Source: Sipunculus nudus (lineage: Eukaryota > Annelida > Sipuncula > Golfingiida > Sipunculidae). From it: a stretch of DNA of 64,000 nt. Shown piece by piece: positions 35,636 through 46,768 of this stretch (positions are counted from its first letter, which is position 1; every line of letters starts with the position of its first letter). The stretch lies in NCBI GenBank assembly GCA_026874595.1, contig CM049306.1:62626019-62690018 (forward strand). The letters are read 5' to 3'. The notes beneath the pieces were generated by a model. The model made no database searches. It worked only from the letters and a program-made list of their open reading frames with translations, and had not been told where the DNA came from. The translations under genes and the position numbers were made by a program.

Positions 35636-36165
35636 ACAAAGGCAATCTTTATACCAAAATTCGTAAACGACCCAACGTTGAAGTAGTGTTTTCAGTATTT
35701 CATTTTCTTTTAAAAAATTGACTTAGTGCCATAAGCGATTGCCTTTGTTTCCCCTCAGTCTTTGGTCTGTTGTAATGGATCCCTATTGTTGTAATTGACG
35801 TACATGGGTTATCATTTGGGAATTTAGCGTTCTCCGTATTCGCCCAGTGCTAGGTGAAAATGAGTGCAGCCTTTAATCTTTGATACTGCGATTAACTTAT
35901 GGTAAATGTGGTAGGGTAAAGCTCTATACACATTGGTTAGTGATTTTGTCCAATCACCACAGATAAACGGTTTAAAGGCAAAACATTTTTATTCATCAAA
36001 ATTCGTAAACGAACTAGTGCACAAGCAGTTTTCAATATTCCATTTTTAATTCATAACTATTTACTAAAAAGCATACTTGGTTGCCTTTGTTTACCTCAGT
36101 CGCTGGGTCTGTTGCAGTTGATGCCTTTGTGGTTAACACACTCTTCAGATATCATTGGATAGTTA
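35636..36165. repeat. Two-copy direct repeat, ~335-bp offset
   Basis: AAAGGCAATC...CAAAATTCGTAAACGA...TTTTCA at 35638-35700 recurs at 35976-36040. GATTGCCTTTGTTTCCCCTC and GGTCTGTTG at 35740-35775 recur at 36078-36115. An ancient tandem duplication, divergent. Confidence 0.75.
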
Positions 36166-36234
36166 TCGTGGTACTTTAATATGATACGGCAGACACGGAC
36201 CTGGTATTGTTTGAAATGGTATAGACTTTATATT

Positions 36235-36600
36235 AAAGGTTTCAAGGACACTTTGACATTTTCTACTAAGTTATTGGCCACCAGGGGGCAGTCCTCATCG
36301 TTTACCTTTGTGGTCATACGCCGTGGTCAGATACACTTCGTGACAGTTACCTTAACAGATTGATAGTCCCTAAAGATAGTCCTCATTGTTTACCTCTGTG
36401 GTAATGTACACTCAGTTATAGGTATCTTAATCGAGTACTCAGGTTGTTTATATTTGAAAGGTCAAGGACACTGACATTTTCTCAAATTTATTGGCTACCA
36501 CATGGCAGTCCTCATTGTTTACCTTTGAGGTCATACGCCGTGGTTAGATACACTTCGTCAAAGTTAACACAACAGAGGGATAGTTACCCATAGCGGTACG
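36235..36600. repeat. Two-copy direct repeat, ~230-bp offset
   Basis: TTTCAAGGACACTTTGACAT, GGGGCAGTCCTCATCGTTTA and CATACGCCGTGGTCAGATAC recur as AGGTCAAGGACACTGACATT, GGCAGTCCTCATTGTTTACC and CATACGCCGTGGTTAGATAC. A third partial match (TAGTCCTCATTGTTTACCTC) lies between them at 36379. Confidence 0.85.
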
Positions 36601-36614
36601 AGTCCAGAATTTAG

Positions 36615-36690
36615 GCTGCTGTTCTGGACACGTTGAGACACCACGGATAATCCACGATTGCTGGTTCGAGACCCGGTTGAGAGCTTCACA
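36615..36690 (+). repeat. Possible degenerate tRNA-derived SINE head
   Basis: GATTGCTGGTTCGAGACCCG contains a good pol III B box (GGTTCGAGACC, about 36662-36672). The A-box region upstream is poor. No tail or target duplication found. Confidence 0.3.
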
Positions 36691-36694
36691 ATTG

Positions 36695-37905
36695 CATGTT
36701 ATGTGTACTAATAATTGCATTTCTCATTACAGGTTCGCCATCAGACACTGATGCATACGACAGACATACGAACAAGACACAAGAAACCACAAACATAGAG
36801 ATACCAGTAGTTTTATCCATTGACTCAAACTAAACGGCTTAAATAGCAGCCTGATTTCTGGACTCTCTCATTGTTTACCTTTGTGTATCTGCCACATGCT
36901 CAATATGCGTCTCTACCTCGGTTATTTTGTCACCGCTCTGCCTGGTGATCGGGGGATCAAGAAGGCGAATTGTGTTCGAGGTCACCCTGGCCTCTGGAAA
37001 GGCACCACTATAGAATCCTGGCTGCAGTCTTAATGCCAAAAAATATATTTAAGATATCACCTATATTAATTGACAGTACCCTTATGCCAAAGGATTGTAA
37101 TATTCAACTGGGAACCACATCACACATACCAGCCGCCATGTTGAAAAATTAACGTAGGTAATCTCCTCACCACAAAACACAACAAAAAAATTTAACCTGA
37201 AACAAATAAGTAAAATCTCATTAATCAGTGCAATAATTTCAAGGTATATTTAAACTTAGGTTTATTTATTAAATCTTTCTTCAGTTTTTCCTATATTTAA
37301 TTTTTATACACGTGCAATAATAATCTCTCTTCATTCTGCCAAAATACGAACGTCTCATTTTGTGACACGGATGTCATATATAAATTACGTTTAAAGCACC
37401 ACTAGACATACCGTTTTCACTAAAAGACATTCGGATTTTAATCGAACTCTATGATCAAGCATCCATTCAAATAATATTTGCCAATCAGGTGTACGCTATT
37501 TTCTGGAAATCCCCTTTTCCTTCTATTTATAGATCCACCCACTACCTGAAAGTGTCCACCTAGCCCAATTACACAATTGCACCTTGTGACACTTACATTT
37601 CTGTGAAAATTGATCATGCCACACACAAACATCTCTTTATATAGTAGTAATACTTTATTCCATACAGCACCCTCTAGGGGTAACAGCAATTACGTAGCGC
37701 CCTCTAGGTCAAACAAAACAATTCAAACAAGCCAAGAAACAACGGGCTTTCACAAAAACACAAAAGTCTAAACATAATAATAATCAACTAGAGTTGGTTC
37801 ACCAGAATCCGATTTTGATCTGGAGATAAATCAATATATTCGTAGGTAGAATGTGGATCACTCAGGGAGCATTCCATATATCGATCAAATAGCTATATTG
37901 ATAAA
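36695..37905. other. No recognisable gene
   Basis: Short ORFs only. GCGCCCTCTAGG-like words occur twice near 37667-37707, suggesting some repeat content. Confidence 0.4.
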
Positions 37906-37910
37906 TACCA

Positions 37911-38247
37911 TAGGGCCAATAAAAAAAAAGGTATGGTTCTCAGGCACTTTTTTTCAGAAATCAATGCGGGCGGGCGCTTTTTTATTTTAAATTTGTTGGT
38001 ATGGTTCGATAAAAATGTCAAATGATAAGGGAAAAGCATGAAAATAACAGTTAATTTGCTAAATAAGTAAAAGCACTACAAAACAAAGGAAATTGTATGG
38101 TTTCATCTTCTTGAAAGAAATGGCGGAGCTGCAGCAGCTGAAAATTGGAAAGTTTTTATTGAAAATCAAAATAAAAATTTTTGATGCGGGGGGTTGAAAT
38201 TGATGCGGGCGGTGCCTGAGAACCATACCTTTAATTTTTTTGGCCTA
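37911..38247. mobile_element. 337-bp MITE with TA target
   Basis: Left AAAGGTATGGTTCTCAGGCA (37927-37946) is matched exactly by its inverse at 38213-38232. Similarity extends outward through A-rich sequence to GGGCCAA (left) and TTGGCC (right), with TA on either side. GATGCGGGCGG-type motifs lie just inside both ends. The interior has no transposase ORF. Confidence 0.85.
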
Positions 38248-38299
38248 GTCATAAAATAATAAGTACAGAACAGCAAGTGACCAAAAAAGGAGAATGGTT

Positions 38300-38830
38300 G
38301 GTGCTTAAGAGAAGTTTGCGTTTCTCAAAGGCATCATAACAAAATGGCTATCTGTTTAATGATCTCTCCCTCTACAGTCATCATATAAATGAATTTGTCA
38401 TAGTCGCTCAAGTTAGTAAACCTTGGACAACTTTGTATAATATGCCTCAGAAAAATAGATGTCATTACTGCAGCGACTGCACTGTAGAAGGAAGTGCTGT
38501 TCATCTTCCAACTCACACTCACAGCACAGGGTGCAGATTCTTTCAGAAATTTCAAGTTTGGGCCTTGTATATTGGCCCGTTTCGATGCATAAATTTAAAA
38601 TTTGAAAAAGCACGTCTGTGGTTATAGTTATTAATAAGTTGGAGATGTTTTCCAAATCCAAAGTTTGAAAAAGTGCATAAGCATGTAGCTTGACCTGACT
38701 GGAGGCTAATGTTGTTTGCCAGTGTTGGACAAATTGAGTTTTTAATTACGTGACCAGATACTGAGAGGAAACATGGTTGCCAAGTTGTTGTTCTAAATTT
38801 TTCTGTACATTCCAGCACTGCGTTGGGACA
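38300..38830 (-). pseudogene. LINE C-terminal zinc-knuckle remnant (Jockey/CR1-group style)
   Basis: The minus strand at about 38600-38500 reads CIETGQYTRPKLEISERICT, then LCCECELEDEQHFLLQC, the C-terminal C-x2-C...H...C knuckle of many non-LTR elements. After a frameshift it continues NLSDYDKFIYMMTVEGEIIK, the usual ending of such proteins. Upstream fragments extend to about 38820. This differs in style from the L1-like copies at 7 and 25 kb. It could be the displaced 3' end of the LINE at 44.2-45.6 kb, which lies upstream on the same strand. Confidence 0.8.
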
Positions 38831-39049
38831 TTGTTGTAATGATGGTTTTGGGCGACATTAGGTCGGGAAAGGGCAATCAGTGAGTCAGCACTAGCTTTTA
38901 AGAGAGGGTTTTATATTTAAAGACACTTTTAATGGTTGTGATAGCTAGAGGGAACAAACCTACTTCGCCTCTTACAGCTGCTGTATTAGCATTTTTGTAA
39001 AAACCCAGAGAGTACCGGGCAAAGCTTAAGTAGCATCCTCCAGGCATGG

Positions 39050-39235
39050 ATCCAGTATTTTTTTGCAGGGAGAGGTCAACAGGTGACATGCCTAAAAACT
39101 GTCAAAAAAAGTCGTTGGTTTAGAGCAGTCCCCCCCCCCCCCCACAGGGAGGGGTCAACAGGTGACATGCATAAACATTGTCTAAAAAAAGTCGTTGGTT
39201 AAGAGCAGCTCTCGACCCCCCCCCCCCCCCCCCCC
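39050..39235. repeat. Two-copy ~85-bp tandem repeat with poly-C tracts
   Basis: AGGTCAACAGGTGACATGC, then AAAAAAAGTCGTTGGTT and a C run, occurs at 39070-39144 and again at 39150-39234. Further poly-G runs lie at 39349-39362 and 39491-39500. The homopolymers probably mark unreliable sequence length. Confidence 0.85.
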
Positions 39236-40034
39236 ACCCAGGGGATCTAACCTCTGGGGGATTTCCAAAATTAAAGTCCTTACTTTACAAAAGCTGATGG
39301 GAAACAGCCCTCTGAAGGGCCAATAATTCACAGCTTGTCAGTGTAAAGGGGGGGGGGGGGTAGGGGGGCCTTCTTGCTCCCTTTGAACCTCCCACCCCCA
39401 CAATGCCGCGCCCCTGAATATAAGACTTTCCAGTGCACTTATTCAATGTGAGTCCAGAACACAAGTTAGCAGCAACGTCAATTTATCTTCGGGGGGGGGG
39501 ATCCCCCTATATTGATGCCCCTGCAAGTAAGTACATTTAAGAGGGGGCAATCAAGAAAGCAGGAATGTTAATGACTGTAGCAGTCTTTGAAATTTGATGT
39601 GTTTTTATCTTTAAAAAAGTTTCTTTTTTAAAGTAAAGCAAGTGGTCATTAGCAGCTTTTTTATTAGAAACTACTGTACAAAATTCAATTTGGTTCGGCA
39701 TAACCATGAGCCATATTTGGGTGCATTATGGACCCAAGTTTACATGTATGGGCTGCTGAGTAGGTAAGATATTTATTTTAACAGCACTTTATAAAATGTG
39801 AAGCATGATGAAATTTTTGCTGTTTCAAGAAGTAGGCTGTGCAAAGATAATTTTGTTATATTTTTCAAGGCAGATTTACTGAAACCTTGAATTTGAAGAT
39901 GAATAAGGAATACATAACTAATTTGTGATCAAAATGATAAAATTAGCAAATTCAAAACCAGTAATTATGTGCAGTATCATATTTGTGTAGATTAAAATCT
40001 GCATGGGCACATCGTAAACAAAATGGTAATTTAT

Positions 40035-40530
40035 GCATCTTATCAATGCTGAATGTGTGTACATGGGTGGTGATGGTGGAATAGGTTCCAGAGTAACAAA
40101 GGCCAGGTGTGTGAATGGAGTCCAGGGTACCAATGCTGGATGTGTGGTGCTTGTGGATTTTGTTCAAAGGTACCAAGGTTGGATGTGTGTACATGGATGT
40201 TGGTTGAATTGGGTTCAGGGTTCCAAGTCTGGATGTGTGAATACATGACTGGTGATGAACTTGGGTCCAGGGTACCAAGGCTGGATGAATGTACCTGGGT
40301 CTTGGTGGAATGGGGTTCAGGGTACCAAGGATGGATGTGTGCACATTAGTAGTGCTGGGGGAATAGGGTCCAGGGTACCAGTGCTGGATGCATGCATATG
40401 GGTGGTGCTCGTGGAATAGGGTTCAGGATACCAAGCCTGGATGTGTGAAAACATGACAGGTGGTGGTTTTGGGACCAGGGTACCAAGGCTGGTTGTGTGC
40501 ACAAGGTGTTGATGGAATTGGGTCTAGGCA
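40035..40530. repeat. ~50-60-bp minisatellite
   Basis: About nine imperfect copies of a unit containing GGGTACCAAGGCTGGATGTG, a TGGTGGAATTGGGTTCAGG part and ACATGGGTGGTG. All reading frames across it stay open on both strands because of the repeat composition; I do not regard them as genes. Confidence 0.92.
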
Positions 40531-40534
40531 CAGG

Positions 40535-42520
40535 CGCTTGAATTGCTATTAGTGTTAAATTTGTTCCTTTTCTTGGTCTTTTTCTTATAAATAATTAAAT
40601 GAAAGATACTTGCAACATACTTTGCTAACCAACAGCTTTAAATTCCTTAGGGGTCTTTGATTCAATTGTTGTAAACATTCAACTTATTCCATTAGAGAGG
40701 TATAACTATTAGAGGCCTTATTCTTATATATCATCATTATGTTACCAGGTGTAAACAGTATTTGATAAAATACTGTATATATTAATAAAATGTAAGAAAT
40801 GGACATTTTCATTTTATAAAAAAACTCCATATTAATAACTTTTATAAATTCTTCTTGGACTTGTGTCAGTATCTAGCTGATGTCAGTGTATTCCATGCAG
40901 GTCAAGTCCTATTTTGAGTGACTCCATGAAGATATGTTTATTTGCGAAAGGTTCATGATTGCTTGCATAATTGTAACCTTGTAAAGCTTCAACTATTTAC
41001 AAACAGAATCCTTCTAATTTTGAATTTATATCAAAGTGATACAAAACAAGGATTTAGTATTATGAAAATATTAGGTATTTAATTAGGGTGCTTTCAGTAT
41101 TGCTCTGATAGATTCTTTTGATACACTAATCTGAATAGCAGCTAATGTGCCTCTCAGCTATGCTGATTGGTGAAAAAAATCTTCATTCATGGAAGCCTTT
41201 GTTGATGCCAGTCTTTTCTATATTTTATATAACCCTTTTTGGCTGTAAAAAAAAGGCTGCAGTCAGACTGAAGCCAGAAACACTGGAAGTAAATATATTG
41301 GCATGTCTGAATTATGTAAATGCTCATTCATGATCAGAGATCAGTGTTGCTACCTTCGAAAACATATAACATTTTATACAGTCAGCTTTAAATAATTGCG
41401 ATATTTGCAGTTGTTACACACAGTGCATGCAAAAATGTATAGTATTGGGACATTTAATTTGCATTTTTTTCATGCTATTAGCCTAAGTTGTTTTCTGCTT
41501 CAGGATGAGTTTGATTCAATTGTAGAAAACTGTTCAACATAAAAAAATATTAAAACTGAATATACTTCACATAAAAAAAATTAGCACTCGTTAAATATAA
41601 TATAATGTTTCAAGTTTTCTTTTGGAATAAGAAAGAAAGGTTAATGTTAACAAAAATTTGAACTGAAACACTTAAATGTTCTTATAGCTATTAGAAAATT
41701 AGGGCAACTTTTAAAGAGGATTTTATCAAATAATTATTCAACTTTACTGTTTTAGCTCGCTGACTAAGACTTTTTGGCTTTTAAGTGTTTGGAATTAAAT
41801 GCAAGCTGTATTTTAAATTTTCAGTTGTAAATTGTAATAGGTTTAAACTCATTTATTATTATATTAAAGCTATGAGAGCAGCTACTTTTAGCCATTATTT
41901 AAATGTTTTGAATCTGTTATCTCTTGAATTGTCAACTAAGTTGACTTTTTAAATTAACTTTCTGAAATTAAATATTTAAATAAAACTTGCAAATTGGTGT
42001 ATACATTATAGCATTTCATTCAAATCTCTTAAGCTGGCTGGCCTTACTGAGCATAACACTGGTGCTCGCAGTTAGGTATATTGTGCAAACGTTCATATAA
42101 TTTCATTTTTAGCTTAACTGGCAATATGTGGAACCAGTTTTTAGAAATTATAATTAAGAATTTTCTTAATCAAATGGATTCTTTCATCACTAATTTTTTT
42201 CTATTTGCAATTATTTAATTAAATGTGTATAATTATATTTTAGCTCACCTCCACTTTCTTCCTTATTGTATATTTAAAAGGGTTTCACACAGTCCAAGTG
42301 GGTATTTATCACGTGCATGTTAAAGTCAGAATATGAAATCTTTACTTTTACAAATGTGGGATTATGAGAGGCTCCAGCATCTTTCATGTTGTCCATAATT
42401 TTTTTTTAATCCACACCAAACACACTAAATGTGTAAGTAATACAAGTCGGTAGAGCATATTATGTGTATATTAATATGCTGAACTTTTTAAAAATATTAA
42501 TAAAAAATAAAATATTACCT
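40535..42520. other. No recognisable gene
   Basis: Very AT-rich, low-repeat sequence with no ORF above about 60 codons. Resembles intronic or intergenic DNA. Confidence 0.5.
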
Positions 42521-42534
42521 CATTTCCATTTACT

Positions 42535-42605
42535 AGGATTTTATACAAATTTTCTCGTTACCAATTCCAGCTGAGCACCATGACCCACAAGTCCCTTGTT
42601 ATTCA
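42535..42605. repeat. Right-end fragment of the ~340-bp-unit repeat family
   Basis: CCAGCTGAGCACCATGACCCACAAGTCCCTTGTT matches the right boundary of the nested array (CCCAGTTAGCTGAGCGTCATG, then ACCCATGGGTCACTTGTT, at 49099-49137). A solitary right end. Confidence 0.7.
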
Positions 42606-42780
42606 TTGTGCAGCAGATCAGATTAGGTTTGCTAGATTAATTATTGTTGTAATTCATAGTTAATAATATTTGTGTATACAGCTGTGGGGAAGACAAAATT
42701 TACCAATACTTGTACATTCAGTATTGATATGATAAATGAATACATGCAGACAACATGCAGACAACAGATATAGAAGTAGA

Positions 42781-43115
42781 TGTGGAGCGTGGTGGCGTAA
42801 TGGATAGGGCGCTGGACTTGTGACCGCAGGGTCTTGAGTTCGCGTCCCGTTCTGACCGCCGTCTGCGCTAAGACTCTTAGGCAAAGTCTTTACCACAAGA
42901 GTGCGCTCTCTCGACCCAGGAGTGAATGGGTACTTGTTTGGAAAATGTAGAACGAATAAACCTCTTGCGCCTGATAAGGCAGCTTGGGTTGTATGCTCCC
43001 CAGGGAGCCGAACAAAAGCTACAAGAATGAACAGGCCCGAAAGACCAGGAAGGCAAAGTCGGATGAGACTGACATCGTAGGTGATATCAGACTATAAAAA
43101 CTCTATCCTTTACCT
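42781..43115 (+). mobile_element. tRNA-derived SINE
   Basis: The head carries A-box-like GTGGCGTAATGGATAGGGCG and B-box GAGTTCGCGTCCC about 40 bp further on, the internal pol III promoter of a tRNA-related SINE. The body extends through CCTGATAAGGCAGCTTGGG and ends near ATAAAAACTCTATCC. No long A tail. Target duplication not identified, so the ends are approximate. Confidence 0.8.
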
Positions 43116-43119
43116 TTTT

Positions 43120-43980
43120 AGATATTAAATAAACCTTATCTTTCTTGAACATGGCCTGTCATGTAAATAGTTATTAGATTGCTGTTAATTGCATGACTGC
43201 ATCTATTGTAAAAGAACACTTACAGGAAACTTACAAGTGTATTTCAAATATAATTTACCTGACCATTTCTGATATAGGTCTGTATTATGTATTCCACATT
43301 TTATGTCAAGCATTTTTAAACAACCAAAATGTTGTAGAAGCCAGGAACTGCCATCAGACTATCAACTGCCCATTTTAAATATATACTAATGTATGAAATA
43401 TTCTTTTTTCATCTTTTGAGACAAGAGTTCCTGCCTTTTATAATGATTTGGGACCAGTTATGAGTCTTAGACTTATACATGGTATTTTTAATCACTTTTA
43501 TTTTGTTTTTTTTATACCCACAATAAGTAGTTCTGTTTTAATATATGTTTCTATATTATCATGAAAGATAAGGTTTCGTCTTCAGCACCTGGTCGTAATG
43601 TATTTAATCTAGGAAAATTAAGGAGACAATCATTTAATGAAGGTTCATAGGAGCTTTATATAATAACCTATAATTAATACCCCATACTGGAAACGTTTCC
43701 TGTTCAGTGCATCCTCCAAAGTATGAAGCATTGTCTAAGAAATAAATGTTGTCTTTCCAGTGAATTAGTGATTTTTTTTTCATCAGAAGCACCTCGTCAA
43801 TTTTTCATAATGGTTGCAGTGGACATCAAACGACAAAGACAAACAACAAAGAACATTTTCTGTGATTTTAAATATTTTTCAAAACATATATTATTTTGTA
43901 GACATTTTTGAGACATGATTCAAATGCAAATATGCAAATCTCTAAGTTCTTTGTTTTATCTTATTGTCCATAAAATATTC
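43120..43980. other. No recognisable gene
   Basis: AT-rich, short ORFs only. Confidence 0.5.
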
Positions 43981-43987
43981 TCTGTGT

Positions 43988-44135
43988 GTGAAACATGTTT
44001 TATATATAAACATGTTTCAAGAGGATAAAAGCATGTTTTGGCAGTTGAAACATCAGTGAGTCATGAAACATGCTGGAAACATGTTTCGAAAATGGTACAG
44101 AATTGTGTTTTAAATAGAAACATGAAACATGTCCT
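43988..44135. repeat. GAAACATG-rich palindromic cluster
   Basis: GAAACATGTTT-TATATAT-AAACATGTTTC (43990-44018) is a near-perfect palindrome. It is followed by at least five more GAAACATG or inverse words within 120 bp. Confidence 0.8.
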
Positions 44136-44159
44136 CAGTTTTTAGAGTGTAGGCGTTGA

Positions 44160-45645
44160 ATAGTGGGGGTAGGCCCTTAGGTGGCTTGACACAGCTTGTG
44201 ATCTCGGCATACATGTTCCTAATAGTTGAATAAAAGTTACCACATACTTCTAATTCTAACACGTTGAAGAAAAGGCCTTACTTAAGTCTACAAAGTGTTT
44301 ACTTCCCTGCCGAGTATAGGTATCAATCAGGGATTTTAAAATAAACATGTGGTCAGCCGTGCGGGATTTCTTAACGAAGCCAGTTTCCCCCCTCGACTTC
44401 GGTTGCCTAAACTCCAAAAACAAACCAGTCGTTCGTTAAGGACTGAGCTATATATTTTTGCAAGATTACTAGATACTGTTATTCCACAGTAATTTTCAGG
44501 CATGTTTGCGTTGATAGATTTAAAAAATGTAGGATATCACAGCCACCCAAGTCTTTTGGGGTAATGGCCTCCAGAAAAGAATCTATTTAGAATTAAGGTT
44601 AAGGGCTTGGCAAAACATTCGGCTACGACTCAGAGCATTTCATTAGCAATACCGTCAGAGGCGACAGCTTTACCAACATTTCAAGTTTCTAATTACCTTG
44701 TGCACCTCAGATTCTTGAATACGGCAATTGAGTTTGTTAAAACAACTATGTTTTCCCAATTCACTAAGTCCACCAGTAATTTTTCTTTCAATTCTAGCAT
44801 GTTTCCCCCTTGTGAGTTGGATGCCAGTTGAATTTTAAAATTGCTGTGCCAAGCAGATGGACTTGTTTCATTTTTGCAAGACTCGGTTTGCATAACCTCA
44901 ACTTCATTTACTAGCTTCCAATTCTCGAAGGTTTTTTTTTTCAAAGCAATTGTCAAGTTTTTTCATTGATGGATGCCTCGAATTCACGTTTTTTTTCCGA
45001 ATCAGTTTCTTATGCCTGTGTTTTCTTGTAGTGATGACAAGTGAACGAAGTGAATTGCTGAAAGGTTGTTTTTGCAAGTATTTGCCCAGTTTCTTGCATT
45101 CCTTTCTTAGCTCATTGCAGGGCAAATCATGCCACCTTTGTCTGACCAACTGTAAAGGTCGCTTTTTCTTCTCTCTCAGAGATCTATCTGCGATTTGATA
45201 TAAAATATTTGTTAAATTGTCCTACAGTTCACTGGGAGTAGCATTAGAGTTATCCTTAGATACAACTGTAGTTTGTTCTGGATATCATTGCCATATAAAA
45301 CCGACTAAATTATGCTTTGATTCCTTGTCCCAATTATACTTTTTGGATTCCTTGACTAACTTGATTTTAAGGGGGGGGGGGGAGGTTAAAAAAGATGAGA
45401 TCGTGAATGATATGTGACAGTGGTCAGAAAGGGTTGAAAACCATTCTTGAACTCTAAAATTTAAGATGTCAGGAAATAGTGAAAAAAAAATGTTCTAGCG
45501 CATAGGCGACCATGCTACTCCCATTGTACTGATGGTAAGTCAGCTGTCCAAAACTATCACCGACCATTCAGGATTCTAAAACCACTGGTTTTGCATAAAT
45601 AAATCAGACTAGTACCCATTCACTACGATTCGGCCTTTTGAAATG
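44160..45645 (-). pseudogene. LINE ORF2 remnant: AP-endonuclease C-terminus, linker, RT (Jockey/CR1-group style)
   Basis: Minus strand, 5' to 3'. About 45610-45420 gives LCKTSGFRILNGR and DSFGQLTYHQYNGSS, the end of an apurinic-type endonuclease (the expected D in the following DYxL motif reads A). About 45150-44905 is an open basic linker (NELRKECKKLGKYLQKQPFS...). About 44680-44170 gives the RT: GKAVASDGIANEML, then HYPKRLGWL, NYCGITVSSNLAKIYSSVLN, TGFVKKSRTADHMFILKSLI and FVDLSKAF. The copy stops before the YxDD box, where unrelated GAAACATG repeats begin. Several frameshifts and stops, including CW-stop near 44672. Confidence 0.88.
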
Positions 45646-45664
45646 AGTTCGGCAAAGTCTCATC

Positions 45665-46030
45665 AAATTCACGCATATTTAATGAGGTCAGAGGTCACCG
45701 CAGTTGGAGGTACCTTGATGATTTGGAAAATCCTATGGATTCACATGAAACTCATACATATTTACCAATAGACTTTCTCACCTGATTTACATTCTCATAA
45801 AAGTTCACGCAAATTTAATGAGGTTAGAGGTCACCACACTTTGAAGGTACCTTGGTGACTTACAAAAATTCAATGGTTTTACATGAAACTCAATATACAT
45901 ATTTACCAACAGTATCTCGAGACCTGAAATACATTTTCATCTAAATTCATGCAAAATTAATGAGGTCACAGGTCACTAAATACACGATGGGCGTATCATA
46001 CACATTTCGCTGCTCTTGTCTATTTTGTCT
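45665..46030. repeat. ~140-bp tandem array, copy 1 (paralog at 56.05-56.41 kb)
   Basis: Three imperfect units, each with AATGAGGTCAGAGGTCACC, a GGAGGTACCTTGGTGA part, ATGAAACTCA and ACTTTCTCACCTGATTTACA. Ends with AAATACACGATGGGCGTATC, as in the 56-kb copy. Confidence 0.9.
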
Positions 46031-46239
46031 CTCACAGCCGCATCGTCATTCGTATAAGATCTGGGCTGCTTGGCCTTTTAACGACCTTCACATGGCATAT
46101 TTAATCAGATGCTTTAGATACATCTCCCGCTTGACTACCTCGCTTCATATCTCCATTGCTGTTGGGAAGTTTCTCCCGTAGCATGTTCTCCTGAGAAATT
46201 AATCAAACATGGGGGACTCCACGTCTGCGTCTAGCTGGA

Positions 46240-46768
46240 CCGCTGTTAAGGTGACTGCCACGGCCCAATCGCTCATTTTTCGTGCACGATAACTCAACAA
46301 ATACATACTTCTGCTTTCCCAAATTCACAAGGATAATTGGTACAAAAGAGGGCTCCAGATCTGTCACAGATCTGTCGGAAATCCAATATGGCTGTCACAG
46401 TCCAATCGCTGATTTTCTTTCACGCGTGATAACTCAGCAACAACATACTTCAGCTTTTCCAAATTCACAGGGATGATTGGCACATATGAGGGCTCCAGAC
46501 TTGTTGAATAACACACATATTGGAATTCCAATATGGCCTCCACAGCTCAATCGCTGATTTCCTTTCGGGCGCGATAGCTCAACAACACCATTTTTCAGCT
46601 TTCCCAAATTCAAAGGTGGTTGTAGGTAGGTATTAGGGCTCAAGACTTATTGAATAATACCTGTCGGAATTCCAATATGGCCGCCACAGCCCATTTGCTG
46701 ATTATCTTTCGCTCCCGATATCTCAACAACAAACTACTTCAGTTTTTCCAAATTCACAGGGATGATTA
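46240..46768. repeat. ~155-bp tandem array, left part
   Basis: Units contain CACAGCCCAATCGCTGATTT, TTTCG..CGATA(A/T)CTCAACAA, TTTCCCAAATTCACAGGGAT and GAGGGCTCCAGAC. About 3.5 units. The last is cut after CACAGGGATGATT, where the 340-bp array starts. Confidence 0.92.

Noticed and set aside
36940-36995. GTGTTCGAGGTCACC resembling a B box
   Set aside because: Imperfect and lacks an A box; not called as a SINE.
39952-40531. Overlapping ORFs on both strands, rich in Pro/Thr/His or Gly/Trp/Cys
   Set aside because: By-products of the 50-60-bp minisatellite.
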